Below are positions 8,363 to 16,598 of a stretch of DNA of 64,000 nucleotides, piece after piece; within the stretch, counting starts at the first letter, position 1; every line of letters begins with the position of its first letter. The stretch covers positions 1-64,000 of the forward strand of contig NZ_JARZHH010000056.1 in assembly GCF_029946515.1 (NCBI RefSeq). The letters are read 5' to 3'. Under the pieces are notes generated by a model. It saw nothing but the letters and a program-made list of their open reading frames with translations, was not told the DNA's origin and searched no databases. The position numbers and the translations under genes were made by a program. The DNA comes from Polyangium sp. 6x1 (GTDB taxonomy: Bacteria > Myxococcota_A > Polyangia > Polyangiales > Polyangiaceae).

Positions 8363-9395
8363 GGAGCAGGAACGCGCCGAGACAAACGCCCACCGTCACC
8401 GCCACGACGCCCGCGTATTTCAAGGGCCCCGGCCACGCGAGGCGCGACGCGACGATCTGGAGGAGGACCACGATCGGCATGTGCACGACGTACACGAAGT
8501 ACGACGCGTCTCCGAGCAAGCGGACGAGCGGATGCTCGCGGGTCAGGAGGCGCGCGCATGCGCCGAGGACCACGGAGACCATGACGCACGAGAACGCCGC
8601 GCTCGTGACGAGCGCCCACGCGGGCGCGCGCAGCGGTGCGCCCGGCGCCGTGCTCGCGACGAGCGCTGGCACGAGCGCGGCGAGCAGCACGAGCGCGAGC
8701 CCTGCGATCCACGGGAGCTTCCGCGCGTATGCCGCGAGGCCCGCGGGATCGAGCAGCCACCCCCACGCGAAAAATGCCGCGAAATAGGCTGCGATCAGGG
8801 GCTCGACGACGAACGAGAGTGGCGTGTCGAGCTGGAGTTTTCCCGCGACGAGGAGCAGCGCCGACACGGGGGCGATTGCGATCGCGGGCAAGGCGAGGGC
8901 CGATCGAACGGGGCGCCGCGGCAGGATGGCGGCGAGCGTCGAGAGCAGGAGCAGGTAGTACAGGAACCAGAGATGCGCGAGCGTGACGGGCAGCTCCGAG
9001 GCGCGCAGCGCGGGCACCTGGCTGCCCACGGCGGCGCGCCCTTCGAGGGTTCGTCCGTGGTCCCAGAGCGCGTTCATCGCCGCCGAGACCGGCACGAGCG
9101 CGACGAGCAGCGGCGCGAGCACGCGCGCGGCCCGCTCGCGCGCGAACCCGAGGAGGCCCCGGCGCGTGACGAGGCCGCGCGAGACCATCCCCGACAGGAG
9201 GAAAAACAGCGGCATCAGGAACGCGCGGCCCACCCACACCACGAAGTCCGCGGCGAGGTGCGTCGATCGATCCTTGATCGCCCAGCCGATCGGCGTCTCC
9301 AGGAACGAAAGCAGGCCGTGCACGAGGACGACGAGCGCCATCGCGAAGGCCCGCGCGCCGTCGAGCGCGTGGATGCGCGCCCCCTCGCGCTCCAT
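8295..9395 (-). CDS. Acyltransferase 3 (OafA/YrhL) family membrane protein
   Basis: A 366-residue integral membrane protein with about ten hydrophobic helices. The N-terminal motif IHALDGARAFAMALVVLVHG, the buried Arg/His region and GRAFLMPLFFLLSGM are the acyltransferase-3 signature. This family uses acyl-CoA to O-acylate sugars, lipids or secondary metabolites at the cytoplasmic membrane. The start overlaps the stop of the preceding hypothetical gene (ATGA), indicating cotranscription. The 3' end overlaps the convergent ABC ATPase gene. The substrate is unknown. Confidence 0.85.
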   Translation of the reverse strand: MEREGARIHALDGARAFAMALVVLVHGLLSFLETPIGWAIKDRSTHLAADFVVWVGRAFLMPLFFLLSGMVSRGLVTRRGLLGFARERAARVLAPLLVALVPVSAAMNALWDHGRTLEGRAAVGSQVPALRASELPVTLAHLWFLYYLLLLSTLAAILPRRPVRSALALPAIAIAPVSALLLVAGKLQLDTPLSFVVEPLIAAYFAAFFAWGWLLDPAGLAAYARKLPWIAGLALVLLAALVPALVASTAPGAPLRAPAWALVTSAAFSCVMVSVVLGACARLLTREHPLVRLLGDASYFVYVVHMPIVVLLQIVASRLAWPGPLKYAGVVAVTVGVCLGAFLLLRAARRAFPRSSPLAPQPADRA

Positions 9396-10369
9396 CAGCC
9401 GCCTCGCCCCACGGGGCGCTCGGCGTGCTCGCAGAGCAGCCCCCCGAGCAGGTGAAACTCGAGGTAGGCGCGCGCGACGTCGATCGCGCCGTCCATCTTC
9501 GCGCTCTTGCCGCCGAGCCCGATCTCGCCTTCGCCCTTCTGGAAACGGAACGCGAGCGTCTCGCCTGCGCCGAGCCCGCGCGTCATCACGGGCTCGAGCA
9601 GCGGCTCGCGATCGAGCCCGAACAGGAACAGATCGCGCTGCACGACCGACGAGAGTTTGTCCGAGAGCGCCGTGAGCGAGAGCTCCCACGCGCCCTCGCG
9701 CAGCATCGCGGCGACGGAACCTTGACGGATGAGCTCGGCGTTCGCCCCGTCGAGCGATCGCAGCTCCGGCCGCACGAGCATCCAGGCGAGCCCGAGCGCG
9801 CCGAAGCCGAGCGAGAGATCCGCGACGCGATAGCCTTTCCGGCTCGGATCCTGCGACGAGCCGCGCGTGTTGTCGCGCATCGCCATGAGCGCCTTCACCA
9901 CGCGGTGCGCGAACGACGGCTCTCGCACGAGCGCGAGCGCGCGCGCTCTCGTGTAGACCGTCTCGGGCCGCGGCCCTCCCTCGACGATCACGTCGAACGG
10001 CTCGAAATCGGCGTCCGCGAGCGGCTCTTGCGTGCGCAGGTGCCGGTGCAGATCGAGCGACAGCGCGTCGCCTTTCTTGAAGATCTCGAGATGGATCGCG
10101 AGCGGCGAGCGCGCGCCCGTCGTGGTCGTCCCGTCGGCGAGGAACTCGAGATCCGCGAGCAGCGTCTTTTCCGGGTACGAGCGCGTGTTTTTCACCGTGA
10201 TGCGCTGCGCGCGCCGATCGATCGTCACCTCGGTGTCGTCGTTCTCCAGCGCGAGCCGGTTGCTCTCGGTCGCGCCGCGGCTGCCGACGCCCGCGAGCGG
10301 GCAAACGATGCGGCCGGGAAAATATCGTACGCCGCGTTTCCGATGGGTCTCGATGTCAGCAAGCATCAT
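9395..10369 (-). CDS. Conserved hypothetical protein
   Basis: About 324 residues from the paired ATGs at 10369/10366; the open frame extends to 10417. No signal peptide, membrane helix or familiar catalytic motif is visible. It is rich in short beta-like stretches (DTEVTIDRRAQRITVKN, LAFRFQKGEGEIGLGG) alternating with helices. The final residues overlap the acyltransferase start, so the pair is probably an operon and may act on the same product. The exact start is uncertain because no strong ribosome binding site is seen. Confidence 0.6.
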   Translation of the reverse strand: MMLADIETHRKRGVRYFPGRIVCPLAGVGSRGATESNRLALENDDTEVTIDRRAQRITVKNTRSYPEKTLLADLEFLADGTTTTGARSPLAIHLEIFKKGDALSLDLHRHLRTQEPLADADFEPFDVIVEGGPRPETVYTRARALALVREPSFAHRVVKALMAMRDNTRGSSQDPSRKGYRVADLSLGFGALGLAWMLVRPELRSLDGANAELIRQGSVAAMLREGAWELSLTALSDKLSSVVQRDLFLFGLDREPLLEPVMTRGLGAGETLAFRFQKGEGEIGLGGKSAKMDGAIDVARAYLEFHLLGGLLCEHAERPVGRGG

Positions 10370-10538
10370 CGATGGTCTCGCTGGAATCATGCCGCGGGCG
10401 TGTCGGGTGGGTGTCAAAAAGCATAACGCACCTTGTCGAAATCGCTGTGTGTAAGGAACTCAACGAAGAAATCGGCGAGAGGCCGAGCGCGAGCGGCTTG
10501 TGGGCTGGCTGAGATCGCTTGTACCCTTTTCCGGTTCC

Positions 10539-10558
10539 GTGGCGCCATGTAGCGCCAC
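10539..10558 (+). promoter_or_regulatory. Inverted repeat in leader of Tae2-like gene
   Basis: Perfect 7-bp arms GTGGCGC/GCGCCAC with a 6-nt spacer, ending 25 bp before the ATG at 10584 and just ahead of the GAGAGGAG ribosome binding site. It could be an operator or an RNA hairpin affecting translation. No protein is implied. Confidence 0.4.
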
Positions 10559-10583
10559 CACAAACTCGAGAGAGGAGCCCTTC

Positions 10584-10928
10584 ATGGCGTATCGCACGAA
10601 CACCCCGGAGCTTTACGAAGGCAGGCATTACGGCGAGAGCGAGCAGTGCGTCGCGCTCGTGAAGTACGCCTGCCACGCGCCGCACACGTCGGCGTGGAGG
10701 AAGGGCGCGCTCGTGATCGGCAACGCGGCGATCCTGCCCGGTACGGCGATCGCGTGCGGCTGGGTCGATGACCGCTACATGAGCTTCTCGCGCGGCAACC
10801 ACGCGGCGATCTACCTCGGCCAGTACGGCAATCAGATCGAGGTCGTCGACCAGTGGTCCGGCAACACGGCGAAGCGTCGCTACAAGACGCACAAGCCGGA
10901 GAAGGCGTACTACGTCATCGAAGGCTGA
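10584..10928 (+). CDS. BPSL0067/Tae2-like NlpC/P60-type putative peptidoglycan amidase
   Basis: A 114-residue protein with no signal peptide. The pattern QCVALVKY (Cys22), APHTSAWRKG, GTAIA, GNHAAIYLG (His73) and VVDQW (Asp89) matches the BPSL0067 family as I recall it, a small papain-like fold related to type VI secretion amidase effectors of the Tae2/Dae2 group. Cys22 and His73 are the expected catalytic pair for cleaving peptide stems of peptidoglycan. Lack of an export signal fits delivery by another route. No immunity gene or secretion locus is adjacent. The GAGAGGAG ribosome binding site supports the ATG at 10584. Family call by memory of the motif, not by search. Confidence 0.72.
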   Translation: MAYRTNTPELYEGRHYGESEQCVALVKYACHAPHTSAWRKGALVIGNAAILPGTAIACGWVDDRYMSFSRGNHAAIYLGQYGNQIEVVDQWSGNTAKRRYKTHKPEKAYYVIEG

Positions 10929-10945
10929 AAACCAGCCCGCTCGAA

Positions 10946-10990
10946 ACACGAAAGCCCGCCCGTGCCTCCTGGCGCGAGCGGGCTTCGTGT
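10946..10990. terminator. Bidirectional hairpin terminator
   Basis: The stem is formed by ACACGAAAGCCCGC and GCGGGCTTCGTGT, pairing except for one bulged A, followed by TTTTCC. It lies between the convergent Tae2-like and amine-oxidase genes and can serve both strands (an AAA run lies on the other side). Confidence 0.75.
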
Positions 10991-11006
10991 TTTCCGGGCC
11001 GGACGA

Positions 11007-12479
11007 TCAGCCCTTCTTCACGATCTCGTCCACGACGCGCTTGGCGCTCTCGATGGCGCCCTGCATCCAGCCGGCCCAGATCGAGGTGTGCTCGCCGGCG
11101 AAATGGATCCGGCCCTCGGGTCGCGGGATGACGGCCATCATCCACCACTGATTCGGCAGGATCTCCGTCCACGCCCCCTGCGACCACGGGTCCTCGGCCC
11201 AGACCTTCATCTGGAACGACAGCTTCTCGGCCTCGATGTCCGGGAAGAACTTCGCCACCTCGGCCTGGATGTACGCCTCGCGCTCGGGCGCGGCGATGGC
11301 CGCGAAGTCGTCGGCATTCTCGTATTGCAGGTACGCGAGCAGGATGCCCGTGTCGCCGGTCTGGGTCGCGGTCAGATCCCAGATGCGCTCGGCCTTCGTG
11401 TCCGTCTTCGCGAGCTTGAGCCCGCCGAGCTCGCCGAGCGGATCGTTCTTCCAGAATCGCGTCTTCGTCTGGAACATCGCGCGCGACGCGGTCATCATGT
11501 AGACCTCGTCCATCACCTTCTTCTTGTCGTCCGGCAGCGCGGGCGAGAACGCGACGTCGCGGAGCGGCTTGAGCGGGATCGTGCAGACGAGGTAATCGGC
11601 CTCGTAGGTCTCCGACGTGCCCTTCGCGTCGACGGTGACCGTGACCTTCGTGTCGTCCTGGGTGATCGATTTCACGACCCGCTCGAACAGCACCTTGCCC
11701 TCGAGCTTCTCCACGAGCTTCTGCGCAATCTGATCGTTGCCACCCTGGACGTGGTAGGTGAGGTCCCAGTCCTGGTCCGCGACCTCGAGCGCCATCCACG
11801 CGAGAGCGCCGATCTTGAAGACCTCCGTGCCGTTGTCCGACACGTAGAGCGGCATCCACGCGTCGGTCGCGCCCTTGGTCTTGAGGTAATCGGTCCAGAT
11901 CATTCCGTCGTATTTCTCGACGATGCCCGCGAGCGGGAAGGTCCCCTCCCGGGGACTGCCGAACTCCTCGAAATTGGCCGCGATGTACGTCGACCACATC
12001 CCGAGGCCCTCCAAAGCCTCCTCGGGCGAGAGGCCCGGGATCGGCCAGGGCATGCCCTCGGTGTGGACGAATCGATTGCCACCCAGGTAATACAGCGGCG
12101 TCCCGCCCGGGAACTCCTCGAGCTTCAGGCCGAGCTCCTCGACGTAGGCGATCGTGTGATCGTGCACGTCGGGAATGCGCGTCGCCCCGAGCTCGGCATA
12201 CTGGCCGTTCTCGAAGCCCTCGCGCTGGGTGTGGACGCGGCCGCCGGCGCGGGCCTGCGCCTCGAGCACGGTGACGTCCCACCCCTTCTTCTGGAGCTCG
12301 TAGGCCGCCGAGAGCCCGGCGAGACCTCCGCCGAGGATGAGCGCCTTTTTCGTCGATGCAGGCGGATTCGTCGGCGGGTTCCCCTCGTCCGGACCGCAGC
12401 CCGGCAGGTACACGGCGACGCCGGCGACAGACAGGAGCTCGAGGAAGCGACGGCGATCGAACCTGGTCTTGCTTTTCAT
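11007..12479 (-). CDS. Tat-exported flavin amine oxidase
   Basis: A 490-residue FAD-dependent oxidoreductase of the monoamine/L-amino-acid oxidase family. The N-terminus has a twin-arginine motif (RRRFLELL) followed by a hydrophobic stretch and a lipobox-like LPGC (Cys28), so the enzyme is probably exported folded with FAD. The dinucleotide-binding motif LILGGGLAGLSAAYEL and GGRVHTQREG follow. The C-terminal signature IHFAGEHTSIWAGWMQGAIES is typical of the family. The start at 12479 is favoured over an in-frame ATG 63 bp upstream because AAGAGG precedes it and it begins the signal peptide. The substrate (amine or amino acid) cannot be fixed from sequence. Confidence 0.88.
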   Translation of the reverse strand: MKSKTRFDRRRFLELLSVAGVAVYLPGCGPDEGNPPTNPPASTKKALILGGGLAGLSAAYELQKKGWDVTVLEAQARAGGRVHTQREGFENGQYAELGATRIPDVHDHTIAYVEELGLKLEEFPGGTPLYYLGGNRFVHTEGMPWPIPGLSPEEALEGLGMWSTYIAANFEEFGSPREGTFPLAGIVEKYDGMIWTDYLKTKGATDAWMPLYVSDNGTEVFKIGALAWMALEVADQDWDLTYHVQGGNDQIAQKLVEKLEGKVLFERVVKSITQDDTKVTVTVDAKGTSETYEADYLVCTIPLKPLRDVAFSPALPDDKKKVMDEVYMMTASRAMFQTKTRFWKNDPLGELGGLKLAKTDTKAERIWDLTATQTGDTGILLAYLQYENADDFAAIAAPEREAYIQAEVAKFFPDIEAEKLSFQMKVWAEDPWSQGAWTEILPNQWWMMAVIPRPEGRIHFAGEHTSIWAGWMQGAIESAKRVVDEIVKKG

Positions 12480-12718
12480 GAGGACCTCTTTGCGCTGCGC
12501 CTCATCCGCGCCGGGCGCCGCGCGACCTCCCCCATGCCCCAATCCCGTCCCTGCGGCAATCGGGCTCGCACGGTAACGGCGTGTCCTCTCGTGTCCCTAT
12601 GTGTTCAATTTTACTAGCTAATTGTACTGCGCCAAACCGCTGACGTGAGAATGGTTCCCCCTCTCACGTGGTCGCGAAAGGATTGACGCGGACGTGCGTC
12701 TCGGTTTACGCCCCTCGC

Positions 12719-13081
12719 ATGCCGACCTTCATCGAAAAGCCGACCCGTATCGAGGCCGCCGGGAACAAGCCGAAGCTCATCGACGAGTACGTGGGGCGCG
12801 TCAACACGGGGACCGAGAGCCCGAGCGTGGCCCACATGCGGAGCCCCGGAGGATGGGTGGAGCCGGGCCAGCGGCCGGCGTTCGACGAATTTACCGTCGT
12901 GCTGCGCGGGACGCTGCGCGTCGAATTCGAAGGAGGCGCGTTCGACGTGCGCGCCGGTCAGGCGATCATCGCGCACAAGGGAGAATGGGTCCGATACAGC
13001 ACGCCCGGGGAGGACGGCGCGGAGTACATCGCGGTCTGCCTGCCGGCGTTCTCGCCCGCGACGGTGAACCGCGACGGCTGA
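12719..13081 (+). CDS. Cupin-domain protein
   Basis: A 120-residue single cupin. The first half of the barrel shows FDEFTVVLRGTLRVEFEG and the second GQAIIAHKGEWVRYSTPGEDGAEYIAVCLPAF. The usual metal-binding HxH is replaced by PAFDE in motif 1 and only His98-like AHKGEW remains in motif 2, so metal binding is uncertain. An in-frame GTG lies 51 bp upstream, but ATG 12719 gives the standard length. It stands alone between divergent and convergent genes. Confidence 0.75.
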   Translation: MPTFIEKPTRIEAAGNKPKLIDEYVGRVNTGTESPSVAHMRSPGGWVEPGQRPAFDEFTVVLRGTLRVEFEGGAFDVRAGQAIIAHKGEWVRYSTPGEDGAEYIAVCLPAFSPATVNRDG

Positions 13082-13084
13082 GCC

Positions 13085-13780
13085 TCAAGGATTGGGCGGC
13101 GCGGGGAGCACGAGGTCCGTCGCGCCGCGCGGGAACACCTCGTACTTGTCGAGGTATTGCTGGGCGAGGCCCGTGATCTCGACGGCGGTGCCCACCTTGA
13201 GCTTCGTCGTGTCGATGAGGGTCGCGTCGCCCCTGAGGCACACGTAAATCTCGACCTCGCCGGAGCCGTCGTCCACGTACGCTTTGATGCCGTACGAGCC
13301 ATCTTTGACGATGGCCTTCGACACCGTGCCCTTGACGCGGACGAGCAGGCCCTCGGTCGACTCGTCGATGTCGCCGGTCGCGACGTCCTTCGGCAGGACC
13401 TCCTCGATGCCTGGCAGGACGTCGGGCCCGCTCGCGTTCGTGAGGAGCACGGTCTGCTTGGAGACCTCTGCGAGCTGGCCGATGACGCGGATCTTGGCGC
13501 CGATGAGGATCTTGAGCTCGTCGTAGGTGCTGACGTACATCCCGCCGGTATCGTCCTGGATCGCGAATCCGAAGTCGCCGGTGGCGGAGAAGAAGGTGCC
13601 CGCCGGAACGGAGACGAACCCTTCGATCTGCGTGTATTCCTTTTCAGGCAGGGCGCGGGCTTCGGCGATGGTGACGACGTCCGGCACGGGGAGCGGTTCG
13701 CTCGGGGGAGGGAGATCGTCGGAGCAGCCGAGGAGGGCGACCGCAGCGAGGGGGATCACGAGGAGAGCGCGGTGAGGCAT
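13085..13780 (-). CDS. Lipoprotein with OB-fold-like nucleic-acid-binding repeats
   Basis: A 231-residue lipoprotein with lipobox LLGC (Cys19) followed by a Pro-rich spacer. Two similar beta-rich segments follow: ~40-125 (TIAEARALPEKEYTQIEGFVS, GFAIQDDTGGMYVST, GAKIRVIGQL) and ~140-225 (LLVRVKGTV, IKAYVDDGSGEVEIYV, VGTAVEITGLAQQY). IQDDTGG-type strands and VRVxG turns are typical of secreted OB-fold domains (YhcR/DUF5689-like). The role is unknown and nucleic-acid binding is inference. Confidence 0.7.
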   Translation of the reverse strand: MPHRALLVIPLAAVALLGCSDDLPPPSEPLPVPDVVTIAEARALPEKEYTQIEGFVSVPAGTFFSATGDFGFAIQDDTGGMYVSTYDELKILIGAKIRVIGQLAEVSKQTVLLTNASGPDVLPGIEEVLPKDVATGDIDESTEGLLVRVKGTVSKAIVKDGSYGIKAYVDDGSGEVEIYVCLRGDATLIDTTKLKVGTAVEITGLAQQYLDKYEVFPRGATDLVLPAPPNP

Positions 13781-13839
13781 CCGTTTCCTCTACCGCGCCC
13801 GGGTCGTGCCGCGCAAGGCGGAGGCCAGGATCGAGCGCT

Positions 13840-14487
13840 TCAGGGAGCCGAGGGGCAGCGCGGCGCGACGTATTCGCCGTTGGGATTGGTGCTGAAGAAC
13901 GCGCCGCCCGTGACCTCGATCCGGAAACGGACCTCGGTGTCGTCGATCGAAAGGATTTCCAGCGTGCCCGAGCCGATCGTGCCGCCGCCCCACGGGCAAT
14001 CCTCGGGGTCCGGCGAGTTCTGGTCGCCGGTCTCGTTCATGTAGCTGTACGCGGTGAGCTCCGGGCTATCGAGGTTGTAGACGCCCACCTGCTGGAGCGC
14101 CGGGGGAAGCGCGACGCTGAACTGCCAATGGCCGCCGCAGGTGAGGTCCGTGCTGGGAGAATCGCAGGAGGCGCCGAGATCCGAGACGCGCAGGAAGAGA
14201 TCGTCGGGATTCAGGTCATCGCCGCCGCCCGAGGAGGAGCTGCCGCCGACCGGGTGGTTGGCCCAGTATTCGTCCCACAGGACGTCCTGCTGCGCGCGGG
14301 TGACGGCGACGGCGACGAGCGCCGGATTGCTCGGGCCCATGCCGGTGCCGTTGCTATTGCCGGTGTTGCCACCTCCGCCGCTGAGGCCCGCATTCGCGGT
14401 GTCATCGCTGCCACCCTCGACGACGTAGTTGCCGCACGCGGCGAGGAGGACGGGGAGGAGCAACAAGGGAAGACGCTTGAGGTTCAT
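13840..14487 (-). CDS. Hypothetical lipoprotein
   Basis: A 215-residue lipoprotein with signal MNLKRLPLLLLPVLLAAC (lipobox LAAC, Cys18). A Gly/Asn/Ser linker (residues ~25-55) leads to a domain with DVLWDEYWANHP, LRVSDLGASCDSP, CGGHWQFSVALPP and EVRFRIEVTGGAFFSTNPNGEYV. No family recognised. The upstream open frame has been excluded because the signal peptide fixes the start at 14487. It shares a divergent control region, with two inverted repeats, with the degenerate ATPase gene. Confidence 0.75.
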   Translation of the reverse strand: MNLKRLPLLLLPVLLAACGNYVVEGGSDDTANAGLSGGGGNTGNSNGTGMGPSNPALVAVAVTRAQQDVLWDEYWANHPVGGSSSSGGGDDLNPDDLFLRVSDLGASCDSPSTDLTCGGHWQFSVALPPALQQVGVYNLDSPELTAYSYMNETGDQNSPDPEDCPWGGGTIGSGTLEILSIDDTEVRFRIEVTGGAFFSTNPNGEYVAPRCPSAP

Positions 14488-14553
14488 GCCCACCCTATGA
14501 GCAGGTTCCGTACCAAGCCATCTGGCCTGTGATTTCAATAGGTTGTGGATATG

Positions 14554-14605
14554 TGTGCCAGATGTGTCGGCACATTGTGTCCACATGTGCCGATGTTGGC
14601 ACATG
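14554..14605. promoter_or_regulatory. Two related inverted repeats, probable operators
   Basis: TGTGCC-N9-GGCACA (14554-14574) and the perfect CATGTGCC-N6-GGCACATG (14584-14605) share the half-site GTGCC/GGCAC. Their centres are about 30 bp apart, roughly three helical turns. They sit between the divergent lipoprotein and degenerate-ATPase genes, as expected for binding of a dimeric regulator. Confidence 0.6.
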
Positions 14606-14656
14606 GTACGGCACAGAGGCACGAATGGGCGACTCTGTGGTAAGCTCGGTTTCGCC

Positions 14657-15730
14657 ATGGCGCTCACGAGGCTCCGCATGCATCGCTTTCCTGGCCTCGC
14701 GCCAGGGACCGAGCTTCGCCTCGCCGGACCGCGAACCGTGCTTCGTGGACCTCGCAGCGCAGAGACGAGGGCGCTGCTCGGCGTCGCGGCGATGGCGGCA
14801 GCGTTCGATTTCACCGGCCTCGAAGGAGAGGCATTCGAGCTCGAGTACGACCTCACGCTCGGGCGCGCGGACATGCAGGTGCGGCTCGAGAACGCACCCG
14901 GCACGCTCGCCGGTTGGTGCTGCGAGGTGCAGGTCGGGCTGCGCACGGAGTCACTCGTGGTCCGGCTGAGCTTCCTCGCCGATCCGCGCGGCGCCCGCGC
15001 CTTCGGCGCCGAGGGCGTGTTTTACGCGACAACCAAGCCGCCTTTCTCGCCCTTCGAGGGCAGCTTCCTCGAGCCGCTCCTCCAAGCGCTCCGGGGGCGC
15101 GGCTCTCCCGCAGCGCAAGACAGGCGTGTCCTCGGCGCGATGCTGGCGATCCGCGAGCTCGCCTTTCTCAGCGGGAGCAACGGATGGCTCGACGAGGGGC
15201 TCGGCGCATTCGACGTCCTGACCGGCAGAGCGCCGTCGCCGCGCACAGGAGCCAGCCTGGACCCACCGCGCCTCATCCTCGAAAAACGCAGCGACGGCTC
15301 CCTCGGCGTGGCTCGTGCCCGCGGCCTGCGAATCACGAGCCACGTCGTGCTCGCGGCGCAATCGGACGATCCGACCGAGGGAGCCCATTTCGACGAAAAA
15401 GGATTGTGGCTCGACGGCGAAGCACCAGCCTTCCTGCGCAGGTTCGTCGCGCTCACCGGGTTCGACGCGGCGGCCATGCTGATCCGTCGCGATCCGACGA
15501 ACGAGCTCGCATTCGGGCCACTCGCATTCCGGTTCCGGAGGGGCCGCGAGACCATGGGGCACGAGGCGCTCGGCTTCGGCGAGAAGCGGCTGCTCGCGAT
15601 TCTGCATTACCTGGAGGTACCGCGGCTGCTCGTAATCGCGAACGACCTCGGCAGCGGGCTCACGCCCGCGTGGCGACGGGCCTGCGAGGAGGCGCTCGGG
15701 TCGCGCCGAGCGCTCCTCGGGGAGCCTTGA
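14657..15730 (+). CDS. Degenerate ABC/RecF-type (AAA_21-like) ATPase homologue
   Basis: A 357-residue protein whose plan follows AAA_21/RecF-type ATPases: LTRLRMHRFPGLAPGTELRL matches the usual first strand and 'FR' motif, residues 31-38 GPRSAETR occupy the Walker A position, GFGEKRLLAILHYL sits where the ABC signature belongs, and PRLLVIANDLGSGL stands for Walker B plus D-loop. The invariant Walker A Gly-Lys-Ser/Thr is lost (Glu-Thr-Arg) and the Walker B Asp is Asn, so ATP hydrolysis is unlikely. The frame is intact across the gene, suggesting retained function as a pseudo-ATPase, scaffold or sensor. This is a homology inference by motif. Confidence 0.6.
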   Translation: MALTRLRMHRFPGLAPGTELRLAGPRTVLRGPRSAETRALLGVAAMAAAFDFTGLEGEAFELEYDLTLGRADMQVRLENAPGTLAGWCCEVQVGLRTESLVVRLSFLADPRGARAFGAEGVFYATTKPPFSPFEGSFLEPLLQALRGRGSPAAQDRRVLGAMLAIRELAFLSGSNGWLDEGLGAFDVLTGRAPSPRTGASLDPPRLILEKRSDGSLGVARARGLRITSHVVLAAQSDDPTEGAHFDEKGLWLDGEAPAFLRRFVALTGFDAAAMLIRRDPTNELAFGPLAFRFRRGRETMGHEALGFGEKRLLAILHYLEVPRLLVIANDLGSGLTPAWRRACEEALGSRRALLGEP

Positions 15731-15744
15731 GGTCTCATCTCGAA

Positions 15745-16058
15745 GGCGTTTCGCTGGGGCTTTGCCCCAGGCCCCACCAGGAGCTGTCCGCTCCTGGACC
15801 TGGACCAGCGGCGCGCTGGACCGAAAGTCGATGAACTGCGCTCCGCGCAGTTCATCGAACGGGCCGAGTCAAGACCACGAGCGACCCTGCCAGCCAAGAC
15901 GGCAGCGCTGCCGTTTCAACCGGCAACGCGGTCCCACCGGCCTGTGGAAGAACTGCGCATCGCGCAGTTCTTCCATCAAAGGTCCAGGGCTGGCCCTGGT
16001 CCGGGTCGAGGGGCGGATAGCCCCCGCGGGGTCCGGGGCAGCGCCCCGGCGCGACGGC
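15745..16058 (-). repeat. MITE-like dispersed element, copy B (inverted)
   Basis: A copy in opposite orientation to A. It contains hairpins 15829-15857 (GATGAAC type, loop CTCCG) and 15946-15974 (GAAGAAC type, loop CATCG), joined by the family's connecting sequence. Ends are inverted repeats as in copy A. It fills the whole gap between the convergent degenerate ATPase and msrB genes and may act as their shared terminator. Confidence 0.83.
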
Positions 16059-16063
16059 TCCTT

Positions 16064-16456
16064 CTACCGCGCCTTGAAATCGAGCGACGCCGAGTTGATG
16101 CAATAGCGCATGCCCGTCGGTTGCGGGCCGTCTGGGAAGACGTGACCGAGGTGGGCGTCGCATTTGGCGCAGCGGACTTCGGTGCGGAACATGCCGTGGC
16201 TCGTGTCTTCGATCTCCTTGACGGTGTCCTTCGAGATGGGGGCCCAGTAGCTCGGCCATCCGCTGCCGGAGTCGTATTTCGTGGTGGAATCGAAGAGCGG
16301 CTCGCCGCAGCAGACGCAGGTGTAGCGCCCGTCGGCTTTGTGGTTCCAGAACTTGCCTGTGAAGGCCCGCTCGGTGCCGCCGCACCGGCTGACGCGGTAT
16401 TGCTCGGGGGAGAGGCGCTCGCGGTAGGGATCCTCGCGCTCGGGTTGGCTCGACAT
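16064..16456 (-). CDS. msrB: Peptide-methionine (R)-S-oxide reductase MsrB
   Basis: A 130-residue enzyme that reduces methionine-R-sulfoxide in proteins using thioredoxin. Structural zinc pairs CVCCG and [12 protein letters not shown] are present. The fold motif SGSGWPSYW is intact, and the catalytic Cys lies in [13 protein letters not shown] near the C-terminus. The start at 16456 (MSSQPERED) is preceded by GGAGGACC and gives the standard cytoplasmic length; the longer open frame upstream adds 22 unrelated residues. It has no signal peptide. Its 3' end abuts MITE-like copy B. Confidence 0.95.
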   Translation of the reverse strand: MSSQPEREDPYRERLSPEQYRVSRCGGTERAFTGKFWNHKADGRYTCVCCGEPLFDSTTKYDSGSGWPSYWAPISKDTVKEIEDTSHGMFRTEVRCAKCDAHLGHVFPDGPQPTGMRYCINSASLDFKAR

Positions 16457-16598
16457 GGAAGGTCCTCCGCGGCGCATCCTAGCGCGAGGCGTGCCGCGGT
16501 TCGAGCCCTGGCGCGCGAGCACGGCAGGGGCGGCGCTTGACGGGCCTCGGGGGAGGCGGTAGCGGCTAGGAGGGCCCTACCGATGGAGGAGCGACGCC

